Origin: Romanomermis culicivorax
Lineage: Eukaryota > Nematoda > Enoplea > Mermithida > Mermithidae
DNA: 64,000 nt
NCBI GenBank assembly: GCA_963922205.1
Contig: CAWUHX010000096.1
Span: 620,001-684,000 of the forward strand
Direction of reading: 5' to 3'
Position numbers and translations under genes: made by a program. The stretch's first letter is position 1, and the number at the start of each line of letters is the position of its first letter. The notes below the pieces were generated by a model that was given only the letters and a program-made list of their open reading frames with translations, did not search any database and was not told where the DNA came from. Positions 43,501 through 54,471 of this stretch are shown here, piece by piece.

Positions 43501-44387
43501 TACCCCAATGCTAATCTATTTTCAACTTGGTTAAGACCCAGATGTTGTATGGTATCATACAACATTCCACCCGTAGCATTGATGTTGTAGCCAATCCACG
43601 GGTCCCGAACCCGGCCATTTTTGTTGAGCCCTGGTCATGATGATTACACCTACCCCCACATTGGCCAATGGTGGGACAGCTACGGTGCCACCCAGCAAGC
43701 CCTTCAACACTGGTGACCATACCAGGGGGCCCCCTGTTACTCCAAGGGGGGAGGGATGTTCTATGGTAACATACAACATTCCACCTGTAGCATTGATGTT
43801 GTAGCCAATCCACGGGTCCTGAACCCAGTCATTTTTGTTGAGCCCTGGTCAGGATGGTTACACCTACCCCCACATTGGCTAATGGTGGGATAGCTACGGC
43901 GCCACCCAGGAAGCCCTTCAATGCAGCACGTACCGAGAATTAGTTGCAAAAATTCCCTGCAAATCAATCGAGCTCGATCTGGCCAAAAGTTGGATACATG
44001 AATCGCTATTGTTGCAATGACGCTTTTTTTCTATATACATTTTTTGTTCGGGTAAAAGATTCAATTGTATAGGATTCTTAATCGGATCGAAATCTGGATC
44101 AGTTAATTCGGGTATATTTAATTTGGCCGTCAAATCCCATGATTTGGCCATTCGACATAATTGTTTAAGTTGAACTTCGAACTGACCAGCGGTATAATAC
44201 TTTCGCCAATCGGGCATTTTGGCCATATTTTGTTTTTCACACGTACCTATTCGATAAGTGTCGAATGAGCGATTAATTGACGATAGAAAGCTAAAACATT
44301 TTTACCCAAGTTATACAGTAGAGCCCATGATAGCAGGTTGTTATTGATTAATAAAACAAACATAATGTTGCCAAGGTGGAGTAACAT
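40545..44387 (-). CDS. Tyrosinase B, secreted type-3 copper oxidase (7 exons, 484 aa)
   Basis: Exons: 44387-44306, 44246-43934, 43159-42932, 42855-42731, 42677-42321, 42159-41998, 40732-40545 (1455 nt). Exons 3-6 are exactly the same length as in A (228, 125, 357, 162), with the same phases. Signal-peptide-like start (GNIMFVLLINNNLLSW). Cu[25 protein letters not shown] split over two stretches of His. CuB: LIHGTVH and DPCFWMHHAFID. Last exon: Cys-rich module [16 protein letters not shown] with an extra Cys pair (NCCLEGYRC). Same expected chemistry as A; intact. Intron 2 holds a 214-bp tandem repeat and a dispersed LTR-like repeat; intron 6 holds a 272-bp tandem repeat. Confidence 0.93.
40765..40975 (+). 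repeat. Dispersed repeat 1, copy b (tyrosinase B intron 6)
   Basis: GTAAACCCTCCCACCTGAGACCCTG, TTTGTATGAAAAGCATGCTTG and CACCCTCAATGAAAAGTC align with copy a. Copy c is a shorter piece at 42195-42310. Confidence 0.6.
41236..41700 (+). repeat. 272-bp tandem repeat in tyrosinase B intron 6
   Basis: TCTCGCACACTGGGT(C/G)GTAG through GGATGGCACCTTTTGCACAT occurs twice, starting near 41242 and 41516, almost identical. The rest of the unit (CTCGTCAGAACATCCCTCC) is present once. Looks like a duplicated transposon fragment; class unknown. Confidence 0.8.
42195..42310 (+). repeat. Dispersed repeat 1, copy c (tyrosinase B intron 5)
   Basis: GAGGTAAACCCTCCTAGCTG then AGACCCTAGACACCCCTCCC matches copies a and b. 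It runs to within about 15 nt of the exon 5 donor. Confidence 0.55.
43200..43500 (+). repeat. Dispersed repeat 2, longest copy, LTR-like (tyrosinase B intron 2)
   Basis: Contains TACAGTATGATCACGTGATA, AGAACCTTCC, a TATA-like GGTATATAAGCTGTG and CTATTGTATGTTG. Related copies: 39520-39615, 47165-47382, and an inverted end piece at about 50392-50470. The layout resembles an LTR of another family, but termini were not resolved. Confidence 0.55.
43544..43925 (+). repeat. 214-bp tandem repeat in tyrosinase B intron 2
   Basis: ATACAACATTCCACC(C/T)GTAG through CGCCACCCAG(C/G)AAGCCCTTCAA is present twice, starting at 43557 and 43771. It contains TTGTTGAGCCCTGGTCA, also seen diverged near 48815 in gene C intron 2. 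Confidence 0.8.
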
Positions 44388-44950
44388 TTTGCTACAAAAA
44401 GCTTATTGTGTGTAGTAGATATTGTAGACTGTGCAACCATTTGGGCAAACAAAGCTGTTGTTTTGCCCCATTTGAGCTTCCGCAGATGGCAGTCGCAATA
44501 TTGCGTGGTCGCATTATTCGATCGATCGCACTTCCTAATACTGTAGTGCCAGTCCTCAAAACAGTAAAAAAGTTTTATATAACAGCAAAATGACCAGAAC
44601 TAGCCATTGTCCAGTATTTATTGTCATTTAACTAAATTGATAAAATTTGTAAAAAATGAAAATTGTAAATATTTTATATAGAAAATGATGAATATGAAAA
44701 CACGCAAAATTCATATTAGGTAAAAAGTATGTAAGGTAGTGCAGGGACATCCATTGCGAACATTGGAAACATAGCCACACTAGATATTGGGACTTTGGGT
44801 ACCCCCATTTTTGAATCATATGTAAATTGGTCCTATCTTTAGTTCACTCTGTATCCTATGTTGTATATCTCTAAACATACATACTATACATGCTATGTCT
44901 CTATACATACACCCTCAGCATGGTGCCAAAGTTCAGAGCCATTCTCTGCC
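44388..44950. other. Upstream region of tyrosinase B
   Basis: Non-repetitive, moderately AT-rich. It should contain the promoter of gene B on the minus strand. I see no coding frame and cannot place a TATA box with confidence. Confidence 0.4.
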
Positions 44951-44959
44951 ATAGCGTGA

Positions 44960-46300
44960 AATATGTTGATACATATGCCATATTATAACATATTCACATA
45001 TTATATACCATATTATGGGGTGTTGTGACATATTCCATGTTACACCATATCCTATATTATACATATACCATGTTATAATGTATTCCGCATTATGGCATGT
45101 CTCATGTTATAACATACTGTGTGTTGCTAAATGTTGCATTTATAATGTGTTTGATGTTATAGTATATTGTATATTAACATATACTATCTAATAGCATGTC
45201 CCACATTATAGCATCTCTCATGCTATAATGTGTTCAACATTATAGTATATCTGATGTTATAACATACTGTGTGTTGCTACATGTTGGATTTATAAAATAT
45301 TCCACCTTATAGCATATCCCATGTTAAAACATACACCATGTTTAATATATTTTATGTTATAGCATATCCTATATTAACATTGTCACACATTATAGTATGT
45401 CCCAGGTTATAACATATCCCATGTTATAGCATATTCTACATTACCTCATATCCCATGTTATAGCATATCCTACATTATGTCATATCCCATGTTATAATGT
45501 ATTCCACATTATAGCATATCTCATGATATAAGATACCGTGTGTTGCTACACATTGGATTTGTAACATATTCCACCTTATAGCATATCCCATGTTAAAACA
45601 TACACCATGTTTAATATATTTTATGTTATAGCATATCCTATATTAACATTGTCGCACATTATAGTATGTCCCAGGTTATAATATATCCCATGTTATAGCA
45701 TACTCTACATTACCTCATATCCCATGTTATAGCATATCCTACATCATCTCGTATCCCATGTTATAATGTATTCCACATTATAGCATGTCTCATGATATAA
45801 CATACTGTATGTTGCTACATGTTGCATTTATACCATATTCCACCTTATAGCATATAAGATATTAAAACATACACCATGTTATAACATACTTTGTGTTATA
45901 GCATATCCTATATTAAAATATACCATCTAATAGCATGTCCCACATTATTGCATATCCCATGTTATAGCATACCCTACATTATCTCATATCCCATGTTATA
46001 GCATATCCTACATTATATCATATCCCATGTTATAACCTATTCCACATTATAGCATATCTCATGTTATAACATACAGTGTATTGCTGTACATTGCATTTAT
46101 AATGTAAACCACGTTATAGCATACCCAATGTTATTATACATCCCATGTTAAAAAATATTCCAAGTTACAACATATTCTATGTTATAGCATATGCAAATTT
46201 AACACATATCCAATGCTATAACATATACCATCTACTAGCATGTGCCACATTACAGCATAAACCATGTTATAACATATCCCATTGTTGTAGTGATCTATGC
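44960..46300. repeat. ATGTTATAACATAT array, block 1
   Basis: Dozens of degenerate 20-25-nt units such as CATATCCCATGTTATAG and CATTCCACATTATAGCATAT, many centred on the palindrome ATGTTATAACAT. Larger units of roughly 290 bp repeat within it (45230-45510 versus 45520-45800). It lies between genes B and C. No gene was seen. Confidence 0.85.
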
Positions 46301-46718
46301 AGCCATTCATCATGCAGCATGTGCTGCACTCATTACCACCACAAATTTAGAACCATCAATGTGGCTACATTAGAACACCTTTGCCTTTTATGCGGAAGGT
46401 CGAGGATGTCAGCCCTCATTGAGCATTATTTTTCTGACACACCAGCTATGTGCATATAGGCATACGACAGCATGTTGTAACATATAATATGTTAGAACAT
46501 ATCCCACGTTATAAGAAATCTAATCTTTTGAGAAAAATTCTATATGTTATAAGATAGATCGTGGCTTGCATATAGAAATTTGTTGAAGAAAAATGTTTTA
46601 TGTGTTATAACATAAGGGTATGTTATAACATACCCTATTTATCCCGTATGGATATATCCCGAAACAAAATATTGATGTTTCCATCGCACAAACTCTATAC
46701 TTATCATATTTAATCAAT

Positions 46719-49401
46719 CTAATAATAATAGTAATAATAATCAGCAATACGGGCAGATTGAGCACCAATGATTATTGTGCAGCTAAACTGCCCGTTTGAC
46801 ATTTGACATTTGGAACCATCGAGGCAAGCATTCGTACCATTTTTATCATACAGATCGACGGCCTGTTGGTCGCATATTCCGCCATTACGAATGCGAGATT
46901 TACATATACCGGCCAGATCGCAATACAAATATTTCCCTATTATAACTTTGCAATTTGAGTTTAAGATATTAAGAACAAATTTTTGTAAATTACCTGTACA
47001 AGTTTTGTCGGCGCAATTGGGGCTCGGGGCGTAGGAATAGTCTTCTAAAGTATACCTTGGGAGTAGGCCATCTCGATTCTTGAGTCCAATTATCTGACCA
47101 GTTTTGTTGTCGCGTGAACCAAATGGTAGCATGGGTTCATCCAAACCATCAATTCCTATGTAAGATGAAAAATTGGTATTGATGTATATCTTACAGTATG
47201 ATCACATAATATGATGTGCAGGTAGATTCCATATAGTGCATTTTCCTGGAAAGTTCTGGAAACTTTCGTACATATTCTAGGATATTTAGTGTATTCCTTC
47301 TGTTATTCATTTTTCTATTCAATATATTACTATTGTATGTTGTGTTATTTAGCCTAGTTAAACATAGCTATTCGCGTTATCCTGTTGTAATGTATTTCCG
47401 CCGATTTGTAGAATATTCTCGTATTTGTCGTTTTTAGAAAGAGGCTCGCAGGTTCAAAGTGGAGTGAGCAATGTGGACCATCGAGAGACGTCTTACTGTA
47501 GCACAAATCAGCACGTGTGCGTTGGGCTCTTTCTCTCTGATTATTAGTGTTGTTATATTTTGTGCATATTGACCCGCCTCCCCAAGTCTATTGTGTATTT
47601 TTCCCTAGCACGAGGGAGTTTATTATTCCTCGCCCATTCAAGTTTTGTACAAGTAAGTGTGTTTTGTGTTTAAAAAAATCGGAGAAAACTCTCCTTCATT
47701 CTTCATACCAAATTGGGAGATGGATTAAGGAACTTGGTTTTCTTAGTCTGTGGGTTATTTATCCTTGGGATTAAGTACTCTAATTAAGTTTTAACCGGGT
47801 AACCGTGGGTGTCAGAAATACTTGCATTAAGGACGAATTCTGGAATCCCACTCCTGCCTCCTCTCTCAAAAGCCCCGACTAGGCACAATACAACAAAGCC
47901 GAATACCCTTATTCAAGCATCTCGATGACGTAAAATTGGCATTGGATGGCTTGACTTTGAAGTTAACCTGTATATCTTCGTACAATTTATCGATAAAAGA
48001 ATGATGCAACCAAAAACAGGGATCGAATGATGCTCGATTCAAATTGTTCATTATACCATTGACGAATACGTGCACCGTCCCATGCACCAATTCCAACGTA
48101 CTCGACACGCAATAGCAGCATTGCGTGTAGTTTACGAACGATCTGAATAGCATTAAATCACTAGGCCGGATTGTGCGATTTCCTTGGCAATTGCGCATTA
48201 AACTGCCTTCCGGATAGCGAAAATTTGCAAATGGTCCGCTAGTGACGAAACCGTTTGATGGACCTAATTGGAAAAAAAGTTGCCAATGTGGATCGGAGTA
48301 AAATTTTCTGATGTTTTACCCAGCATTTCATCGGAGAATAACACTGAATCGCATGGCCGAGGTAGCAGTACATCGAGTGTAGAATCCCAATAGGGAATAC
48401 CTAAGGTCATGTCGCCAGACACTTCTTGTAATTGTTTTTCCAACCTGAACGTAAAGTTATACATGGTAATGTTATTAATGAAACTTTATAATTAACTTAC
48501 ATGAGCAAATAAATTCTATGAAATGGGATAAAAGCACAGCCGTAATGGGCTTGGGGCGAAAAGGCCGCACTGTGCAAGCTCGCGTGTAGATCAAAAGCAT
48601 TATAGCTACCATTGATGATCTTCTTTTTCAGGCCTAATATAGCTCCGTGGAAGGTTTGTCGCTCTTTGTCGGAGAGCGTACGATATTCTTTACGAATAAC
48701 TTTGACTGGAGTAACTTGTCGTTTGCTTCTAGAAATAAGCCTATATAGTGTTGTAATACAACATTTCTCCAGTATGGATGATGTTTCATCTGGTCAATGG
48801 GTTTGCTTTTGTTGAGTCCTGCCGGGAAGCTTAACCCTGATCAGTGGTTAGGGTATCTCTGGGGGTGTGACTTAGTGGGTGTTCACAAAAAATGGAACCT
48901 CATAATTTTTGGATCCTTACAAAAAACAGTTAAACTCACAATTTCCTCTTTCCCGTTTGATTGCCACCCATGCTCTTGACTTTAACACGCAAAGTAGGTT
49001 TGGTCAAACTGTTGAAACAAGAAGCGCTATCTTCGCATTGTCCTTTGCTTTCTATATAACTTCTTTGTTGAGGCAGTAGGTTCAACTTGATGGGATTTTC
49101 CTGCGGGTCGAACGATGGGTCGGTCAATTGCGGTATGTTCAATTTGGCAGTCAAATCCCACGCTTTGGCCATGTTACATAATCCTTTAAGTTTTTCGGCC
49201 ATTTCTTCAACCGTATAATATTCTTGCCAATCGGGTAATTTTTCTAAGCGTTCTTTTTCGCATTCAGCTTACAAAAAAAATTGAAAAATTAAACATTTTT
49301 GAAATGTCGATGAAGAAAATCTTACTCAAATTGTCCAGCAAAGCTTCGGCTAACATGGTTTCCTGTAAAATTACAAATACTGTTGTATAAACTACTAACA
49401 T
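46719..49401 (-). CDS. Tyrosinase C, secreted type-3 copper oxidase with poly-Tyr tail (7 exons, 497 aa)
   Basis: Exons: 49401-49326, 49267-48940, 48728-48501, 48444-48320, 48263-47907, 47155-46994, 46936-46719 (1494 nt). Lengths of exons 1 and 3-6 equal those of A. N-terminus MLVVYTTVFVILQETMLAEA, weaker as a signal peptide than in A and B. Cu[15 protein letters not shown] and FIPFHR. CuB: LVHGTVH and DPCFWLHHSFID. Cys module [17 protein letters not shown]. It lacks the last part of the module seen in A and B and ends ARIADYYYYYY, six Tyr from a TAT/TAC repeat. Intron 6 is 57 nt, a multiple of three, and has no stop. Intron 5 carries a solo LTR starting 11 nt after the donor. Confidence 0.92.
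46937..46993 (-). other. Stop-free 57-nt intron 6 of tyrosinase C
   Basis: Donor GTAATT, acceptor ATAATAG. The same intron position exists in A and B (408 and 1265 nt), which supports it being an intron. Retention would add 19 residues without a frameshift. Confidence 0.7.
47165..47382 (+). repeat. Dispersed repeat 2, copy in tyrosinase C intron 5
   Basis: TCTTACAGTATGATCACATA, CATTTTCCTGGAAAGTTCTGG and ATTACTATTGTATGTTGTG match 43200-43490. It directly abuts the solo LTR at 47383. Confidence 0.6.
47383..47895 (+). mobile_element. Solo LTR of the gypsy family (tyrosinase C intron 5)
   Basis: TGTTGTAATG...CAATACAACA, 513 bp, with the family landmarks TTTCCGCCGATTT, GTGGAGTGAGCAA and TCTTACTGTAGC. 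No target duplication was found. The right end is 11 nt from the exon 5 donor at 47906, antisense to the gene. Confidence 0.85.
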
Positions 49402-49877
49402 TTTTATTTCGATAAATTAAAAATGGCTAATAAGACTACAATGTAAGTAGGAAGCTATTGGTTTCCGAGAATGAAGCAATATGATTAAATACAGGTGTTC
49501 TATTGGGAAAAAATTTTAAAATAAAATGTATACAATGGTTAATGCTTCAATACAGCTTACTCTAACAATATATTTTGCTATTACCTAATGGATTATGTTT
49601 TCAGAAATGTGAAGAGTGAATAAAAAGTACAAGATACTTTTGATTGAATTAAATATATTCAATTTGAAAAAAAAGTTTAAAAAATTTAAATCAGGTATAG
49701 AAATTTATGCAAATTAAGATGGCCAAATTACAACAAGCAGACTGAAGATTAATGGAAATATAAACTAAATGATGAAAAAAGTTACGCAATCATGGCTCTT
49801 GTGGCTCGAATGATGAATGGATCAAGTTATAAACAGATTAGGCTTGGAATATTCGGTAAATATCCAACTGCAATACT
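49402..49877. other. Upstream region of tyrosinase C
   Basis: AT-rich unique sequence expected to contain the gene C promoter on the minus strand. No coding frame was seen. Confidence 0.4.
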
Positions 49878-50391
49878 TGTTGTAGTGTATTTCCGCCGAT
49901 TTGTAGAATTACTTCCATGTTTGTCATTTTGATGAAGAGGTGCGCAAGTACAAAGTGGAGCGAGGGATGTGGACCATCAAGAGACGTCTTACTGTAGTGC
50001 AAATCGGCACGTGTGCGTTGGGTTTGCTCTCTCATTATTAGTATTATATGTTTTTCATTGGTTTGCCTCCTCGTGAGCAAAGAATATTTGTGTTTTCCCC
50101 CAGCACGTGGGAGCTTAATATTATTCTCGCCCACTCACCATTTGTATGCATATGTGTTTCTTTGTGGTAGATAAAATCTGGAGAAGATCCTCTCCTCATT
50201 TTCATTAAGTAATAGGGAGACAAGTAAAGGAACTAAGTTTTCCTAATTTGTGGGGTAATTGTTGTCGGGTTTAAGTACATTAACTAAGTAATTAATCGGG
50301 TAGCCGTGGGCGTAGGAAATACGTGCATTAAGGACAAATTCTGGAACCCACTCCTGGCTCCACTCTCCGAAACCCTGACCACTTTAAAATA
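49878..50391 (+). mobile_element. Solo LTR of the gypsy family, 3' end degraded
   Basis: TGTTGTAGTGTATTTCCGCC at the start, then GTGGAGCGAGGGATGTGGAC and TCTTACTGTAG. It ends near TTTAAAATAC without the terminal AACA and without a target duplication. An inverted end piece of dispersed repeat 2 follows. Confidence 0.8.
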
Positions 50392-50459
50392 CCTGGTAAA
50401 AAGCTAAGTTTAATAAGGCTAACTAACACAACATACAATAGTAAAGTACTGTATACACA

Positions 50460-50668
50460 ATGGGGACCACCCCAAACCATGACCGAGTTCTAGTTCTGAA
50501 ATGCCGAAACAGTTCACACGAATAATTTCTCATCAGAAAAGATGATGTGGGCATTGTGCAGCTTCAACAAAGATCTTGCTTTGGTGACCCTGGCTTGTTG
50601 TTTTCGGTCCGATAGACCATGACAAAAACGTTTCTTATAAGGCTTTAGGCAAGGATCATATTTAAACA
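50460..50668 (-). pseudogene. Tc1/mariner transposase relic
   Basis: The minus strand encodes KPYKKRFCHGLSDRKQQARV, then ARSLLKLHNAHIIFSDEKLF, then a stop. VMVWGG follows in another frame. The IIFSDEK...VMVWGG succession is the central region of Tc1/mariner transposases. Stops and a frame change make it dead. Both ends are undefined. Confidence 0.75.
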
Positions 50669-51460
50669 GTCACCATATGGAAGGCTCCCTGATACCTTCC
50701 TGCTTGGCCAACTTTCTTTCTCATCAGCACAGATTCCATCTCATCTTTTTTTGAACTCATTTGACTCATTCTTTTGTTCAAGCTGTGCATGGCAGACTCG
50801 ATCTCGGCCTATCTCAAATGCTGCCAGTATCACGTAATCGGCTGATTGTTCGATAGATGACATTTCGGCTGATACCAATCAATTTCACTTGGTCAAAAAT
50901 TTGTGCACCAGTCAGGCCTTGAGGAAAATATTTTTCGATAATACTTTGATTTTGCACTGCCCCCTCCTTCTAATATCTTCAACAGGGCAAAAATCTTCAG
51001 TGAGCATGGGCTCCGGTTGAGCGAGTCGAGCACCATAATTTGGTAATAGCTTCTGGGCTATCACTGGCCGGAATGTTCTATATCATTGGCGTATAATACT
51101 TTTGCGTGCATCAAGCATTCCAGATGTCGCTATTGGAATGTATTCAAATGTAGTTGCAAATGACATCAACGACTTCAATAACATCAGAATAGGGCAACTC
51201 CCCCTTTTTTATGCATCTGGTAGGGCTTTGGATGTTGAGTTTGTCATCAATAGGTTTTTCTGGTGAGCTTTTTGTGGCTTTGCATGTAATTTTTCCTCTA
51301 AGCAAACATTTCGCCTTATTGCAGTAGACTCACTGATTGCCAAAAAGTACATGCACATGCAAACACACCATTGTACATTGCTTGTCCTACTGTAGTTTTT
51401 CAGAAATGAAGAGAAATTTATTGTACTTGTCACTCCTGAAAATTCTTTGCGGCATTCCTT
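50669..51460. other. Unassigned region between transposon relics
   Basis: Probably further decayed mariner sequence near its left side. Nothing else identified on either strand. Confidence 0.3.
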
Positions 51461-51600
51461 GCCACTGCCAGATGCCAATCCAACTTAAGGCTAAAGTCTA
51501 CAAGACCATGGTCCCCCCTGTAGCTCTCTATGGGTCGGAATGTTGGCCAGTGAGCTCCAAGCATGAACAGGCACTCAAAGTTATGGAAATGAGAATCATG
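51461..51600 (+). pseudogene. Non-LTR retrotransposon (LINE) reverse-transcriptase end relic
   Basis: The plus strand reads IQLKAKVYKTMVPPVALYGS then ECWPVSSKHEQALKVMEMRI. This matches the familiar LINE segment between RT and the C-terminus (KVYKTVVRP..LYGSE.W...EMRML). Only about 45 codons survive. Confidence 0.75.
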
Positions 51601-51839
51601 ATTATCATAGCACAGCAGAATGGTATATGGGTAGAGCTAAACAATGATTGTCTGAAAGTCAATTGCAGCGGATTGTAATCACTCATTTTTGCTGTCTGCT
51701 TTTTGGCCTCTACAACCACATAAAAATGGTGAAACGCTTCATTATAACACAGGATATAACACAACAATACAATGTATTGTAACAGGACAATATGGATGAG
51801 CAACGTTTCCGCACTAATCCTACTACCTTCCTCAGGCTT

Positions 51840-51945
51840 TCTACACATTTTTACCAAATTTTGACTGGAGCAAGGTTTGAACTGTGAGCTTTGAGTTTGT
51901 GAGTGAAGAGCCCTATCCACAAGGCCACATGGGCCAATTTTCATA
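51840..51945 (-). repeat. Possible tRNA-derived SINE head
   Basis: The minus strand has GGCCCATGTGGCCTTGTGGA, then AGTTCAAACCTTGCTCC, spaced like A and B boxes. It differs from the SINE at 23808-24241. Ends are not resolved. Confidence 0.4.
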
Positions 51946-52147
51946 GGGCCAGATTTTCTATATATGTTGGTGGGTAGGGTGGTGGTTTTCCCTGGCTATA
52001 GCGCATGTGATGAAACTTCTGTTCCATATATGACCAATTTCTATGCTTGCCTGGCAGAAGAGGATAAATGCAAAGAAAGAAGGAATATACCAATAGCCTT
52101 CAGGAAGAATGGATACCCTCAAACCAGAATCAGAAAGGCTCAAAAAC

Positions 52148-52700
52148 TGTTGTAGTGTGTTTCCGTCGATTTTGCTGTATTTTGTCGTTTTTGTCATTTC
52201 GCGCATGAAGCCTGCAAGTACCAAGTGGAGTGAGCGATGCGGACCATCGACAGTCGTCTTTACTGTAGCGCATGTGGGTACGTGTGTGTTTGGTTGTTCC
52301 TTCATTCGTGTGTTAAAAGGTGTTTATCCTATTCTCAACATTAGTTACTTTTATTTGTACTTGCCGCCTGCCCGCACACCCACATTTTGTTGGTGTTTTC
52401 TCATAGTGCGTGGTAGTGATTGTTGTTCTCTCGCCCCGTCACATTTTGTATAGTAAGTGTTTTTTTTGTGCAAAGGTAAAATTGGAGAAAAGTCTCCATT
52501 TCTCTCGCTTTATTTTACTTTGGGAGACAAATTAAGGAAGTGTCTTTCCTTAATTTGTAGGGTAATTAGTGTCAGGTTTAAGTACTTTAATTAAGTCAAT
52601 CGGGTAAGCATGGGCGTAGGAAATTCGTACATTAAGGACGAACCCTGGGATCCCACTCCTGCCTAACTCATGTATTCCCGACGTATTCTAAAATACAACA
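52148..52700 (+). mobile_element. Solo LTR of the gypsy family, TSD AAAC
   Basis: 553 bp, TGTTGTAGTG...AAATACAACA, flanked by AAAC at 52144-52147 and 52701-52704. It carries TTTACTGTAGCGCATG and CAAGTGGAGTGAGCGATGCG like the other copies. Confidence 0.88.
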
Positions 52701-52924
52701 AAACCAACTGGTGGACACCTTTCTCACAAGGTAAAACAGATATGTAAGAAATATAAAGTTAGATTGGTGGGTACCAGCAAAGACACAATCTGAACACTCA
52801 CCAGCACAGTGGCCCTTAGCAAAAATAACAATACGTACACAAGAGATTAATTTTTCTACAATCCATATTCAACATTATGATCCAACGTGGATCATTGCTC
52901 GTGTAGGTTATAATAATCCATAGA

Positions 52925-53786
52925 CTATTGACGAATACACCCACTGAACATAATAAACCAAAAAATCAATTCACCAGCTGGGACATTGTTCAATATTTTA
53001 AATGTGAATACAGTATCCCCAATAATCATCGAGTTTGACACTGGCACATCAAAAATTGTTATCTTTTTCAGCAACTGAGACACTGAGATAACCAAAGCAT
53101 TGAAGTTCATACTACCATTCCTCAAACACAAATCTTAATTTTTTATTAAATTTTTGGATAAAAAATACCCCAATTTTTCCAGACAACTCGACGTGGCTTC
53201 AATTAGGGCTAGCTTTCCGAATAAAGCGATGTTACCAATGCACTGGAAAAGTTGATTTTTGAATTGAATCCTGACATTCCACGTAGGCCAGAACATCGCC
53301 AAATTGGTTTTGGATTGAGTTTGCGCGCCTATAAAAAATGATCAGCATAAAACACGGCTGTCTTTTGCGCTAAAAAATGATCTAAACTGAAAGGTAAATC
53401 ACTTGGCCTCGATAATGGAATGAAATTTTAGTCCAATCCAAAACATCCATATTATATTTTGAGAAGCGCTTTGAGGTCAAAAAATAGCAAGGCTTGAGAG
53501 AAGACAAATAGCTGCACCTCCCTTTCCTAAACTTTTGGTAGCAAATCACTGCACATTTGTGGGCATTTTTGACCAGTGAATATCCTTGAATATTTTGCAA
53601 CCAGAATATTCCTTGCTGAACTTCAATATTCACTATCATAGGAGTGTTCAAATAGAAAGTTTGATGGTCAGGTTTTAAATCAAGTTTTTTGTGGACTAGT
53701 TCGGGTGAATTGATCACCATGCCTTTGATGAAATATTCGGTGTATGTTAGGGGATCGCCAACTATCGATGCTTTTTTTTGTATCAT
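52925..53786 (-). other. Possible exons of an unidentified minus-strand gene or relic
   Basis: Three open stretches on the minus strand read like protein: 53786-53382 (134 codons, DPLTYTEYFIKGMVI...), about 53326-53160 after acceptor TTTTTTATAG (KTNLAMFWPTWNVRIQFKNQ), and 53131-52925 (NFNALVISVSQLLKKI). I could not join them in a consistent phase and recognise no family. They lie downstream of the protease relic and could be its 3' continuation. Confidence 0.3.
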
Positions 53787-53870
53787 AGAATCCTAGGTCC
53801 AAATGGTGAAAATTGTGCCACCTGATTCAATGGTATGTTTCGATTATTCAATGGGATAAATAAACTGTGC

Positions 53871-54384
53871 TCATAAAAGTCCATTTTTTAGTGTCTTTTG
53901 TGATACACCAGAGAAAACGCCTTGAGCAACTGGCTTTAATCCATCGAAACAAACGAGGGCTGTTCCTGAATCTCCCTAAAAATCTCGCTTAATGGAAAAA
54001 AGGAAGCAGAATTGGATTGTGAAAACTTACTTTCACAGGCCTGGAAGTGTTTCTTGTGAATTCACCTCAGTATATTTCACGGTCAACAGTAAATTTGTGA
54101 AAATTTGTGCTTTTAAGACCTACAATGTGGAAAACTGCTGATGTGTTCAGGAAAAAGTGAAAATCTAAAAAAATACCCTAATATCCTATCCCCGCCAACC
54201 CTGATATTGAGCAATTTTTTAATTCATCGATGAACTTGTTGGACAGGGTTATCCTCCTAAAACAGCTATCCTAGGAAACTGGAGAATCGAGGAGCAACAT
54301 GGCGATATCATAGAAAGCATCAGTACCATTAATGTAATGGTTTTCATGTTTAATAGCGGCAACTATTTTCCTTCTAACTTTTCC
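53871..54384 (-). pseudogene. Trypsin-like (S1) serine protease pseudogene
   Basis: The minus strand shows AFYDIAMLLLDSPVS (catalytic Asp context), then NCSISGLAG (where SGWG is expected) and, after acceptor TTTTTAG, GDSGTALVCFDG (catalytic Ser context) and AQGVFSG. In-frame stops interrupt it after PVS and upstream of the Asp block. The His block (TAAHC) is missing. Expected order and spacing support an S1 relic. Confidence 0.7.
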
Positions 54385-54471
54385 TCATTCGTCCAAAAAA
54401 ATTTCTCAAATTCTCATTAACTTCGACACTTGCCTGGAAATATGCAGGTATAGTTTACAGGACCATCTAGG

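Noticed and set aside
48740..48935. Coding-looking plus-strand stretch in tyrosinase C intron 2
   Set aside because: It shares a segment with the 214-bp tandem repeat of gene B intron 2, so it is treated as repeat-derived.
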